Shown here: positions 1 to 11,180 of the stretch, in pieces | Numbering within the stretch: position 1 is the first letter of the stretch | Layout of the letters: every line of letters starts with the position of its first letter | Assembly (NCBI GenBank): GCA_026120035.1 | Contig: JALRME010000070.1 | Location: 1-64,000 of the forward strand | DNA length: 64,000 nt | Direction of reading: 5' to 3' | Source of the DNA: Coleophoma eucalyptorum | Lineage: Eukaryota > Ascomycota > Leotiomycetes > Helotiales > Dermateaceae | Translations under genes and position numbers: made by a program | The notes under the pieces: generated by a model | Database searches by the model: none | What the model was told of the DNA's origin: nothing | Seen by the model: the letters and a program-made list of their open reading frames with translations, nothing else

Positions 1-304
1 CGTAGTACTACGTAATTGCAAACAGGTGGTGTTTGTAGTAAGTACGAACGAGTGTTCGATCGAGGTCGAGATCGAGATCCAATAATGATATACCGACAAG
101 AAAGAAGCGTACGGAAAATAGTATAACTCCATAAAACTAGTTTCATGGTCCCTTCTCTCTTAGGCAAAATATTATTTCAACTTATTTCTAAAACATTTCG
201 TTAGCCCTGTATAACAATGCTCGTTCTGAGTAGTAGATAGTATTTATCCTGCCCCTAATGAATTCAAGGTCTGCAGGTTTCCAGGACTCAACATACAGAT
301 AAAC

Positions 305-1964
305 CTAATAATCCCTAACAACGATAGCATCATACAGTCCATCTGCAAAGTGCGCACCTCTATAACTGGTCTTTCCAAATCCATCTGGGTTCGGGTTCAT
401 TGCCAACGCAGGTTTCTGTACCTTATTAATGTATCCTGAAATGCCTTCCTCAGCCCACATCTTTGCAAACTCGTCGACAACCATATTCATTCCTTGTGCA
501 GCCCATACGGGTTGCACCTGCCATACCACACCCATCTTTGCCATTTCCGTTCCCATGTTCTTCACCATCTCATCGGTGAAACCAGCCTTGGCGTAATCAT
601 ATTGACCTGTGTATCCGAAAAGGAAGAGACGATCAGGGATAATGGATCGCATGCCCTGATGGAAGGCTTTGATTTTTTCCCATTTCGGGGCATCCATACG
701 ACCCCAAGTCACATCGGTCAAAGGGGCAACGGCGACTGCGCGCTCAATCATGGCTTTAGCGCAGGTTTTATAAAAGTAATGCCCCCCGCGTATTTTCGCT
801 AGGTCCCAGTCGAAGAAAACAGGCTTCGAGACAGTCTCCTCTGCTATTATGCGTCGTTGCTCAATTGGGACCGTCTGATTGCCGAGTTTTGCGGTGTAGG
901 CTGTGAATTCGCTGTCGCTAGCGACCTTTTTGACTGCTTCATCAAATGTGGACAAACCAGAATCACTGATCCACTGTTTTCGTGCTTCCAGGACAGATTT
1001 CCCTGCAGCGGAGGCAGCCTTGAGTGTTTTTGCTAAGCTTTCAATAGGAACAGTAGCGCCCTGCACGTATTGGTGGTCCCGAGGGTCAATGACGTCGGTA
1101 ATGTATTCCGAATCATCAATATCGCAACGTCCGCAAAGCAGTGTTTCAGCACTAGATCTTCGTCAGGGCGCAATTCTCTTTATAGATAATCTGTACTTAC
1201 CCCATTATATCAATTTGAAGCCTAGCTGCAGTCAGGCGATCCTCGTACTCACAGAGAGGAATGACGGTTCGGCCTTCTCCAGTTGTGAACTTCTTGCAAC
1301 CGATTGCCAAATCGTCCAAATGAAACATGGCGACCCCAGACTCAACAAACAGCTTTGTCAGTTTGATTGTAGAGGTTAGACCACCAAAACCCATATCGCC
1401 GTCTGCTACAATCGGTGTCAGATAATCCCACTCGTCCATCTTCGCTCGCTCTTCCTTAGTATGTAGCATGCGGTAATGACGTTGTCGTTGATCCTGCCAT
1501 TGCTGCCCTCTAAACAACTTTGCAACTACATTTGGGACAGTATCCCATGGATAATCGGCATGATCTGCTCCTGGCTCATATGTTTCTGAGGAATTACACA
1601 GTGAACCAGAAACGTAAATAGTCTGCGAGTATTTTGCAATTTGAGAAGCAATGATCGGATCTGTCGTTCCAAATGTCATCTCGTAAGTTCCTTTTGCATC
1701 ATGCTCATGCATCTGCTGCCACAGCTTCTTGGCCATATCGCTTGAGGCATATTTCTGCTCTAGGTTCGAGCGAAGGCCTGCTACCCGTGCTGCTGTGTAT
1801 GGGCTTGAAAAGGATTAGCCAAGGTTATGACATTCACAGGATGAGTTTAATCCTCACCGCTTGAGGTGAGCCTGCTTTGGAGATCGCCACCATTCTTCAA
1901 TTTCTTGTATACAGGCGTTGAAGACGTCATCTTCCTCATCGCCGGATCTTGCGACTCTAGGCAT
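305..1964 (-). CDS. Isocitrate lyase-family protein with altered active site
   Basis: Three exons (305-1157, 1201-1803, 1858-1964) give 520 aa, the usual length of eukaryotic isocitrate or 2-methylisocitrate lyase. The fold is clear: KRPYTA near the N-terminus, an EPGADHADYPWDTVPN-like stretch, ADGDMGFGG, IDPRDH and FDWDL. Active-site segments differ. SGWQ is SGSL; the KKCGHMGGK loop that carries the catalytic cysteine is replaced by GCKKFTTGEGR (about residues 204-214); the NLSPSFNW segment is GYTGQYDY (about 418-425). Family knowledge says these positions bind glyoxylate/succinate and supply the base, so ordinary isocitrate cleavage is unlikely. I infer a lyase for another hydroxy acid, or a non-catalytic paralogue. 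It lies in a catabolic cluster with a 2-hydroxyacid dehydrogenase and an HpcH-type aldolase. There is no C-terminal SKL-type peroxisomal signal; it ends VRDY. Confidence 0.85.
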
Positions 1965-2493
1965 GTTTATTCAAGTGACACAAAAATGAAGAAAGATTTC
2001 TTGAAGAAGACTAAATATTGAGATAATTGAATCGAAAGAACTAAATGAAAGCAAATAAACTGAGAACAGAGACATTAAATAGCAATTCTTGGCCAATATC
2101 GAAGCATCATTGGAATTGAGAGCGCAATCCGAATTATCTACGATATCTATGGAGAAACCTCTAATTGTCGTGACTGGCTATAGATTGGATCGCAAAAAGA
2201 TTCCAGAGGTCATCGCATCGTACATTCTATTCAAAATGGCCATATAATCGAATCAATGATCTGCTCCCACTCTGTAGATAGCGCTGTAGGTCATGACAGT
2301 GGGGTTTGATCGGATAATTCGTCCGACCAGAAGTTTGGCCCACGACTGACCGTGTATCTTATCCGTCGCATTTTTTGACCACACCACAATAATCGGGATT
2401 CATTCTACAACGATGAAGCGAACCCCCATCCTTCATCATACTGTTGTACTCTGCGAAGCACCCGAAATGAACATCACTGCAGCACTGCAGTTC
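1965..2493. promoter_or_regulatory. Promoter region of the ICL-family gene
   Basis: No gene seen. It holds ATCCGAATTAT at 2127-2137, which recurs at 9439-9449 before the aldolase gene of the same cluster, and a related CGGATAATTCG at 2311-2321 in the opposite orientation. The rest is AT-rich 5' flank and the 3' flank of the dehydrogenase gene. Confidence 0.4.
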
Positions 2494-3685
2494 TCAATAG
2501 CCCACTTCTCTGTCAACCTGATTGATCACCGGCTTGCCCTCGCTCAACCTAGCCATATTCGTTTCCAAAATATCCAAGACACGAGCTTGGTACCGACTAG
2601 TGTGAGCTGCAACATGGGGTGTGATAATGACATTTGGCGCCTTCCATAGTGGATGGTCTTTTGGAAGAGGCTCTGGGTCTGTGACATCTAGAGCCGCGCC
2701 ACGAATCTGGCCTGATTCTAGTGCAATAATGAGGTCGTCCGTTTTGACGTGAGGTCCACGACCTATATTTGACAGGAAGGTCTTCTTCTTGGACAATATC
2801 TCGAATTGCGGTGCGGCAATCATGTGATGGGTCAAGGGCGTGAGAGGAAGAGAAATGACAAGGATATCGAGGTCTTGCGCAAGGAAGTGGTTGAGATCCT
2901 CTTTTGTCGCTCCGGAGAACCATGCTGATGGTATCAGGCCTTCCGGATCTCCCTTGGGGCCTGGGACGCGGTATCCCTTCTCGCGCCGCGCCTCTGCCGT
3001 GGATCGCTCTCGCAAGGTATAAGCAATCACGTCCATCCCCATGGCCTGAGCGAGACATGCACATTGTCTTCCAATAGCGCCATAACCAAGGATTCCCCTA
3101 TGAGTGCATTTAGCGAAGTAACAATTAAAGATCGTAGTAAAAACCCACATTCGTAACCCAACGGCGTCTTGTACATCTGTAGCGGAAGTATGTACCCAAT
3201 TCCCTTCTTTCTGGTTATCCAAATGCCGTGGGATATGATGCTGGAATGCTAGGAACGTTGCAATTACCCATTCCCCGATTTGTGGCCAGGTATAAGTCAG
3301 TTTTGACGCATGTAAACACTCTCTAGACGACCATGACTTACGGATGGATACCATTGGAGGTGCAGACTGTAATATCCGAGTCTTTGTAAAGAGGTGTACC
3401 AATAACGTGGTTCGCACCGGCCGATGATAGCTGGATGTATTGTAATTTAGGCGCTTGCTCTTGCGTTGGCATCACGAGAAACGTGCAAAGACAGGTGACA
3501 TCTTTGTAGGTTTCCAGATCAAAATCATAGTCCTGAGGACCCTTCAACTGCTGGTAGACCACTTCTAGTTGCGTGTACGTCTTCTTGATCTTCTCCAACC
3601 ACTGCTGGGGTGGCGGATATGTTTGCGTCAGAAGTAGCTTGTGGCCCTTGAGGGTAGGATTGGTAGGAAGTTCCGTGGATCCCAT
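2494..3685 (-). CDS. D-isomer-specific 2-hydroxyacid dehydrogenase
   Basis: Predicted exons 3342-3685, 3149-3286 and 2494-3097 give 361 aa. It would interconvert a 2-keto acid and a D-2-hydroxy acid with NAD(P)H in the cytosol. Evidence is the Rossmann motif GILGYGAIG (about 162-170) and the family catalytic set: Arg in NIGRG, Glu in DVTDPEP and His in ITPHVAAH. Between the catalytic residues and the Rossmann fold there is an insert (GYRVPGPKGDPEG) seen in fungal members. The start was chosen at MGSTELP; an in-frame Met 11 codons upstream is possible. The first intron (3287-3341) has a GTAAGT donor and CTGAC branch site, but the frame is kept only with a TG acceptor; TSNGIHP must join QIGEW as in relatives. 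The neighbouring ICL-like gene suggests glyoxylate- or keto-acid-related metabolism; the substrate is unknown. Confidence 0.85.
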
Positions 3686-4082
3686 GGCGGTGATGCTTGT
3701 GTTGGCTGATATAAACAAGGTAAGAAGATGAATTATACGAACTGTGTAACTATGAGAGTGTGACGATAGAGGTGCTTAATACTAAATCGTGCGAATGACT
3801 TTGTCACGATAATTTCTACAAGAACGCACGGGTCAGTCGCTCTCCTCGCCCGAACCAGCGGTCTTCGGCTTTTGAATGCCGAAGCCACAAGCAAAGCGAA
3901 TTCGCATAATGAATTAATCGGAAAACTCATCGGCATAGATTATCATTGGAGTCACGGTCATGAATAATGAGACCAGGATAGATTCTTAAGGCTCTGACAT
4001 GGTATTTTTATTTTTGAAATAAAATCTCTAATCTTGATACTCACATGGCACTCTTGAGACTCGAAAAGAACAATTAAAAGAT
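3686..4082. other. Intergenic, no gene seen
   Basis: Lies between the dehydrogenase start and the 3' end of the regulator gene. I see no conserved coding stretch. A short open frame at 3733-3936 has no recognisable motif and is taken as chance. Confidence 0.5.
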
Positions 4083-6264
4083 TCAAGATTCTCCGATCAT
4101 CTCGTTAAGCATCTTAACAACATGTCGATGTACACCCCTTCTAACAAGTCTTTCTTTCAATGCCGCCACTTCTCTCCTCTCCTCTATTTCAAACCGCCAC
4201 GACTGTGTCCTCGCTCGTGACAATGGATTAATACTTGACCATCGCGACTCAGCGCGTACTAGGAGCTCAAAGCAGTCCCGATAACATTCAGCATTTCGCC
4301 ATCGATCCGCAAGCACAGCCAAAACCGCTGAACAATCCCGTGCCGCGTTATTGACTTCGTGCGGGATGGGTGTGCTACGGGCCCAGGATATATAGTATAA
4401 TGTCACGCCAGCCTGAAATTGTGAGACAACCTAGAACGTTGCGAGAGTCAATTAACGACACAAAGGTACAAAACGTATTAACACTGAACGTACCACTAGC
4501 CATCGTTGCGCGACACGGCGTTGCTTTTGCAGCGCCCGAAATATCGTGCATGCGTTGCAGCTTGCTTCCAAAGCTATGTCACTGATCCAGCTCCTGATAT
4601 TAGATTTTGTTGGTCTGCATAATATCAACAAGGAAAGGCAGCCCAGAAGTTGAAACCACTGTACGCTGTGATAACCCTGGATGAACATCTGACTAGAAAC
4701 CATGGCTTAGTTATTGGACATTAAGATCAGATTGCAAAGAAAGATGATACTAACTTTTGTAAATGCGCAGCACAGCCTTCTGACCAATGTGTAATTTCAT
4801 TATGGAATTGTTCTTGCCAGTCAATCGAGACATAGGTTTCCACATCGTACGAATGGACTTTGTGTAGGATCTTTGACTGGATATATCGGATTTGACAAAC
4901 ATGTGCAAAAGCGCCAAGATTAGGAAGAAGCTCCAAGTTCTCAGAACTTGAGCAATCTGCTAACCATGGCAATTCTTGTTGCACCTCAGCCGTCTCCTCA
5001 TAGAGTTTTGTGGAGATATAGCTATCGGAGAGACTCATAGGAACATCTAATATACCACTAACTAACCTGTCAAGCCTAACATGTCGATCAGCATAGTCAA
5101 AGATAAGTTTGCAGCGTAATTACATGTATGCGCAAGACCAAGCTTTGATCTTTAAAATAGATTCCTCTGTGCCGTCATTGGAAATATTGTGGAAGTCATG
5201 CATCGTGGCAAATCTGATAATAGCACCACTAATATGGGCAATGCGCGACGTACTTTCACCATGCAGAGCCAGCATGGCAGAGAGAAGCATAGCCTGGAGC
5301 TGAATCAAGGGTGTCGTGATCATGTCTGTCACAATAGCTTGCTCCATTTGGGCTTGATTTCTAAGTTCCTTATGCTGCAAATCTGATATTTCACTTGCTT
5401 TTGAATGGACCAAAGAACCAATGGCCAAAATCTGAATGAAGCAAATAAGTGCTGTCTCACTTTCCACAAAAGAATAAAGAAAAATAACATACCATGCTAA
5501 CAAAGTATCCCGGCCATCCCCGTAGTGACTTTCTATCTGGTGTAGTTTTCCACTCTTTGTACCAGTTACCGCAGTCCCTTATGTTCAGGAATGGGTATTG
5601 GGGGTGGATCGCCTGAAAATAGATGTTGAAGAATGACCCTGCGGCAGTGACAGTAAGCTGTGCCAAGTAGCTACTACTGCCGACCATTGGAGAGGTTGGC
5701 ACTGGTTGCAAGTATGCATGTGCACCAAAGTTTGGCATCGTTCTTATTGGGGGACAATATTCGGCATTGTGTTCAAAGTCGAATCTACCAGGAGATGGTC
5801 CTAGGATCAGACTATTATCGCAGTCAAATCCGGACCCCATAGGAACCCGCGGGAATTCTTGGAACGCCCTTGCAGAACTTTCTGGGGATATTCGTTGCTC
5901 AATGGATGAATTTTGAGATGAAGAAAGGTGGTCATCAACTGCTCCAGGATTTTGCAAGACTATCGTCCTTTCTAGGGCAGCTACATGCTGCTCCAGCGAC
6001 AGCACATAACCTGTTGGATATCGTTCAGTTGCATCTGGAACCTGTTGGACACATTCTATACCAGGTATAAGATAGGGGTTTGTTATCAAGCGATGGGGAA
6101 AGGCTCTGAAGCTTACCTGCTCCGGACGAGGCGCAATTGTGGCACGTGGGCTTCGCATAGTCACATTTCTGCTTCCGTGATCTGCACCTCTGACATGCCT
6201 TTCTTTTTCTTCCCAGGGTCCGAGGTGCTGTGGTACCAGCTATGTCTTGGACCTGGGAATTCAT
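4083..6264 (-). CDS. Zn2Cys6 transcription factor of the first cluster
   Basis: Six exons (introns 4431-4493, 4693-4754, 5067-5123, 5432-5492, 6056-6116) give 625 aa in one frame. The binuclear zinc cluster CQRCRSRKQKC...CHNC lies at about residues 24-44, followed by a linker coiled coil (LEQHVAALERT). The middle holds a fungal-specific regulatory domain: FNIYFQAIHPQYPFL, MLALHGES, then KIKAWSCAYMLVSGILDVPMSLSD, the block in which this family usually has the A-Y-x-L-D-R and G-R-P signatures. Such nuclear proteins bind CGG-containing sites and usually control adjacent pathway genes. It sits between the catabolic enzymes and the permease, so I infer it is the local activator. A CTCTTGCCGA word lies just upstream at 6286-6295. 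Confidence 0.88.
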
Positions 6265-6841
6265 AGATAATTTCAGAGGGTTGGACTCTTGCCGACGCCG
6301 ACAGCCAGGGTTGCAGTAGGGTTGGTTAGTGGACCACAGATTTGCCCCGAGCTTTTAGCAATTCCTCGACGCTTAAACCTAGACAAATGTGAATTGAGTA
6401 GTATCTTTGCGATCTGAAAGATCGTTGTCTGATTTCGTCGTTCGATGCAGGCCAGGTTCGATAAATGGGGCAAACTCATTTCCCCCACTTTACTAGCTGA
6501 CTAAGTCAGCCTTCGCAGCAATCCTTCCCATTGTTCTACAAGAGCTACAGTCTATTAGTTAGCTATACAATAACTATAGATGCCAGGATTTAATTTCAGA
6601 CACCTATTCTATAGGCTACGTAAAGGCGAACCTCCAAATCGTAGATGTGCTATACGATGCCACAAACGCAAACAAAGCAGAACGTTTGTATCATTCCTGG
6701 GCCATTAGTACACAGCTTGGAACCCTTCGAAAACCATTATAATGCTTTATTTCTGTAATAAATTTCAAGTCTAGCACTCCAAACAGTCATGTTCAAATGA
6801 GAACTAGTACAGCAGCTATGATCTTACAATTCCTGTTCTTT
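6265..6841. other. Intergenic: 5' flank of regulator, 3' flank of permease
   Basis: No gene supported. CTCTTGCCGA occurs at 6286-6295, close to the regulator start; the same 10 bases form the core of the repeated word in the 31-33 kb promoters, but a single copy may be chance. The rest looks like UTR and spacer. Confidence 0.4.
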
Positions 6842-9064
6842 CTAAACTATCTCGGGATCAATTTTTGTTTCTTGATCACTCTTGGATTGTTCCATGACCT
6901 CTGCCGGGGGAGTTGTAGCATTAACTTCTGATTCTTGACGAAGTTGTCGTTTATGGAGGAAATCAGTAACCACTGAAAAGTTTTTAGCAAATGTATCATG
7001 TTATAAGACACTGTTTCAAAACGTACTAATCAAAATGCAAGCGACGATTGCAAATGTCAAGATTGATGGGAAACCCTTAGGGTACTTTGGCGCAGTTGTT
7101 TGAGGGAAGATGAGGATTGGAAGGAAGGAGTCTATAGAACGGTCAGTATAAGCTTCAAACTCAGAAATTTTGCCATCTGAGATTAGGGTAGTGAATACTG
7201 GTTGCGTAAAAGAGCCCGTTCATGCTTGAGATTGTCAGCGCTCGTTCTTCGGCATTGCCCAAATTGATTTCGTTTGCCCATGTCTACCATATTTTGTCAA
7301 TTAAAAACTTGCTGTAAATCGAATTTGGAAATACCATACCCAGACTACTGATGTAACATAACCTCCGGAAACAAAGAAGAATCCAACAACCTTGGATGCA
7401 TCCGTTGCAGGCCAAGCTGTCAGAAGTGCGGAACCAATCACAGTCGTACAGAGCTATAGTTTCGAGATTAGCGAAATAAAAAGAAAACTTATCATAAGTT
7501 TGGGACTTACCAAAGGTCCAACTGCCCAGTATGCGCGATTTCCAGTCCAATCCGAGCCAAATCCCCAAGCAAAGTCAGTCACCATAGACACTATATTAGC
7601 ACAAGCTGGAATAAGATTTCGAGCGGAGACAGAATAGCCAGCAGATTCTGCAAGAAATTAGTCTTGGTTTGAATAAAGACATATAGCAAGACTCTGCAAA
7701 TCACTTACTGAGGTAAATAGCAAAATATGAGTTGGCTTGGCACGAGTTTCCATACTAATTTTCCCACATAGTCAGTTGTTCCACTCCCCTTGCAAGAGCC
7801 GGGGCCAGATACTTACGAAAATATACATGGCACAGAGAACCCACCAGCGCCAGTTACCAAACATTCGTGTGACGAGCTTGAGATCTAAGGCTCCAGTGAT
7901 ATTGGCTTTCCCTTGGTTTGCCGAGCGCCGCATGGCAAGTGCTTTGTCTTCCTCGGTGAGATACCACGCTTGGGTATTATGGGGGTAATCTGGGAGTAAC
8001 CACCAAACAGAAATAGCCACTGGTAGAGACATGCAGCCGCAGACTAATTTAGTTAGCTTTATCATACAGAGGGATTATTCTCTGTTTTTATCTTACCGAT
8101 ATACAGCCATCGCCATCCGGCAACTCCGAGATGGCCGTTAAGTGACGCATATATTCCTGCTTGAAGGAAACCGGATGTAGCCGACCCGAAGAAGCCAGTG
8201 ATATGCCAAATGGCAATCCGTTTTGCAAGCTCAGGCTTGGTATACCAAGAACCTAAAAGGAAAATGATGATTGGACTAAAACCCGATTCAAACAGCCCTA
8301 TCATGAACCGAAAGGCGTACATCTGGCCAGGACTCTTTGCGGCAGCTTGTGCAAACCTAATAGAAAATCAAATTAGACGATAACCCAAGAGAAAGGCTTT
8401 GCGTGCTGGAAAAAGCCTCCTTGGATAGCGTACGTAAATATTGTCCAGCCAATCTCGCAAACTACCAAGCAAATTCGGGGGCGGATTTTGAGCGCAACCA
8501 GATTAGCAGGGACTTGTACGATTGCAAAGGCAATTGTGTAGCACACTGGTTCAGTTAGTACTTGTCTTTCAAGGCAACCTATAGTATGGCCATCACTTAC
8601 TGAGCATGTACGTATACTCGTTTGCCTGGATGTTCAAATCTTCCTTCATACCGGATACATCTTGGGCCTGTTAGCAGGTACACATTAAAAGAACCTTAGG
8701 TATATATATACAAGCATTTGTAAGATTCCCCTGATCGATGTACTTCATCCACTGCACTGATGTTAGTATGTGCATCTGATCGGGAACGAGAAACATGGGA
8801 CTTACCCAACCAAGAGTAGCACAAATTAGAATACCAAAATCCAGCTTTCTGACAAGCTTACGCTCCTATTTACCATTAGCTCAGCTCGTTCCAACCAATT
8901 GACAAGCGATGCCCACCTACCTGCGGGCTTTTAAGATGTTGGTCGGCATCCCAAAGGTGATATAAGATTCTCTTTCCAAGTGATGGGTTTTGATAAGGTG
9001 TAACCTCAACTTCTCCAATGTCGAGTGGCACAACGTCCTGACTGTCTAACTTTTTGGCGGACAT
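6842..9064 (-). CDS. MFS permease, anion:cation symporter (Dal5/Liz1-like) type
   Basis: A gene of many short exons. It starts at MSAKKLDSQ and ends MEQSKSDQETKIDPEIV. Visible blocks include ERKLVRKLDFGILICATLGW, MKYIDQGNLTNA, FMIGLFESGFSPIIIFLLGSWYTKPELAKR, GVAGWRWLYI and LPDYPHNTQAWYLTEEDKALA, which are hallmarks of the fungal ACS family (allantoate, pantothenate and nicotinate type permeases) with 12 membrane helices and a cytosolic hydrophilic tail. The expected role is proton-coupled uptake of an organic anion across the plasma membrane. It is divergent from the aldolase gene across a 648-bp spacer, which suggests shared control. The substrate cannot be read from sequence. Some exon borders in 6950-7750 are approximate. 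Confidence 0.85.
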
Positions 9065-9712
9065 ATTCAATGAGGTTTTGATGAATGATTCCTGCCTCCT
9101 GAGAAACAAAGACTCGAAACATTGACAAAAGAGTGAATGAGGAAGGACTGATAATATAATGGAATTTCTTATCTGCGAACGATTCCACAGCGGTGTCGAT
9201 ATGATGCTCCACTTATGAAATATTACAATCATATGTTTTGCGTGGCGCGGGAGGGCGGAGATACGGGTGCCAAGACAAGATAGAAAGAGATTCCGATAAC
9301 CCTGCCTATTCGGAAAATGAGTCCGATTTTCCTAATGGGCACAAGACAGCGACCAATCCTAAGGAGGAAATTATCGGCTTTTGCAATTGATCGTATTTGA
9401 ACCGACAACAATGTTCGAATATCCAAGCCGATCATCAGATCCGAATTATGCTTTCTTGGCCGTATCGTATCGCAAGACGCCGGAGGATAAGCTTGCATGC
9501 TTCTTAGCCCCGTGGAAAATATACAAGCTTCGGGAACATCAGTAGGGGCTTTGAAACCTGATTCATCTTTACGTTCGCCTTATATACTCATCTACCTCAG
9601 GAATTCTTCTTTATCGGTTTGTACATCCAAATACTCAACACTGGTGCGTACATTCCTCGCCAACACAATCCCCTTCAACCAATCCTTCACTTCCGCTACC
9701 AGTCCTATCGCA
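9065..9712. promoter_or_regulatory. Bidirectional promoter, permease/aldolase
   Basis: A divergent spacer. It contains ATCCGAATTAT (9439-9449), shared with the ICL-family promoter, and an interrupted palindrome GGAAAAT-N7-ATTTTCC (9312-9332). Both are plausible regulator sites. The reading frame upstream of 9713 stays open but shows no family similarity, so the aldolase start is placed at 9713. Confidence 0.45.
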
Positions 9713-11180
9713 ATGTCAACCGCCACTGCCACAGACGATGTAATGGCATCGCAAATTGCCCTGGCCCGCGAGGTTTGTCGACCGAATCTGGTTAAGAAGC
9801 AGATGCTTGAGAACAAATTAGCACACTCTTTCGGGATGCGCATCGCCTTCTCAACCGAGATCCCACTAATCGCTAAGCGGGCTGGTTATTCAGCTGTGTT
9901 AATGAACCTCGAGCATATGGCCATGAGCATGGAAACCATGAAAGATATTGCTGTGGCATGTCTTAACGTTGGGTAAGTGCAAATTTTGTATTCTCATAAT
10001 CCTATGACGTTACAATTATCCTTCGCTGCCTGCGCTTCATGTTATGAAGATATCATTAGATCATGTTGTGCTGTTTTTCTTATTATATCTTAATTAAAAA
10101 CAAATACTGACTCAATTCATACGTCAGAATCACCCCTACAGTGGTGGTCCCAACCTGCGCACCTGAGTGGATTTCACGCTGTCTTGATTCTGGCGCCCAA
10201 GCCATTATCGTGCCACACGTGAACAACGTCGCAGAAGCCCAGATCTGTGTAAATGCGTCCAAATTCCCTCCTATGGTACGTAAAAATGAAAAATGAAAAA
10301 ATTAAAAATGAACAAGTTTCAAATGGTCCTTCAAGCCTGCTAGAATTTATTTAATTTCCGGTGCTGACTATCTCTGAAGGGTCATCGCTCAGTCACAATG
10401 GTGACGGCCATGACACAGTATACAACTAGTTTATCATATGCAGCCATTGGCAAGGTCGTCAACGAGGAGGTCATCATTATGCCTATGATTGAGACGCAGG
10501 AAGGAGTTGCTAATGTCGAGTGAGTATAAAGACTATTTGCTCCTCACCTACAAGGTTTTGGCCGATTTGTCAAAGCAAATATTCTTACCATTGACATATC
10601 AAAAGTCAATGCTCGGTTACCTAAGGCAGCATTGATATATAATATGTACTTGTGCTAATATAATGTGAATTTATATAGGGCAATAGCGGCTGTGCCTGGA
10701 ATTGATGCGTTGCTGATCGGCTGCGCAGACCTGTCCATGGAGTAAGTAAAAAGCACATCTACCCCGCCTGTCAATCCCACGACACCAACCGTCCCAAACT
10801 CAATATCTAATCATCTTTTTTCTAGGCTCGGTATCCCGGGACAATATGATTCGGAGCTATTCCATTCCACAGTAGCACGGATCGCCAATGCCGCCGAAAA
10901 GGCCAGTGTTGACGGGCGGAAAGTGTTTGTTGGTCTTGGAGGATTAGAACCGCGGCCAGATCTGATAGAAACATTGGCGAAAAGACATTCTTCAATTCGG
11001 CAAGTTCATCTCTCTGGTTATTTTGAATTAGCACATTCACTTTTCGCATATCATTACACGCATCTTAGCTAACAGTTTATTGTTCATAGTTTCGCTATGG
11101 CTGGACGAGATCTCGCTCTGCTTCTCGTAGCGATGAATAAACAAGCTTCCGTTATGAACGATATCTCAAAGAGTCTATAG
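9713..11180 (+). CDS. HpcH/HpaI-family class II aldolase
   Basis: Six exons sum to 291 aa. Motifs of the HpcH/HpaI (citrate lyase beta-like) barrel are clear: NLEHMAMSMETM near the front, a substrate and metal region PMIETQEGVANVEAI carrying the metal-binding Glu, PGIDALLIGCADLSMELG with the second acidic ligand, and FAMAGRDLALLL at the end. Members cleave 4-hydroxy-2-keto acids to pyruvate (or oxaloacetate) and an aldehyde, with a divalent metal. The last intron (11000-11089) uses a GC donor (GCAAGT), which fits the conserved residues; no GT donor keeps them. It faces away from the permease and is probably induced with it. I infer it performs the carbon-carbon cleavage of this cluster; a malyl- or citryl-CoA-type lyase is less likely because no CoA-binding sequence was recognised. 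Confidence 0.87.

Noticed and set aside
903..1379. 158-codon open frame on the plus strand
   Set aside because: Lies antisense to exons of the ICL-family gene and matches no family; a shadow.
3733..3936. 67-codon frame, minus strand
   Set aside because: No motif, no splice partner, in a spacer.
6286..6295. CTCTTGCCGA near the first regulator as part of the 31-33 kb regulon
   Set aside because: Single 10-base copy without CACGTG; may be chance.
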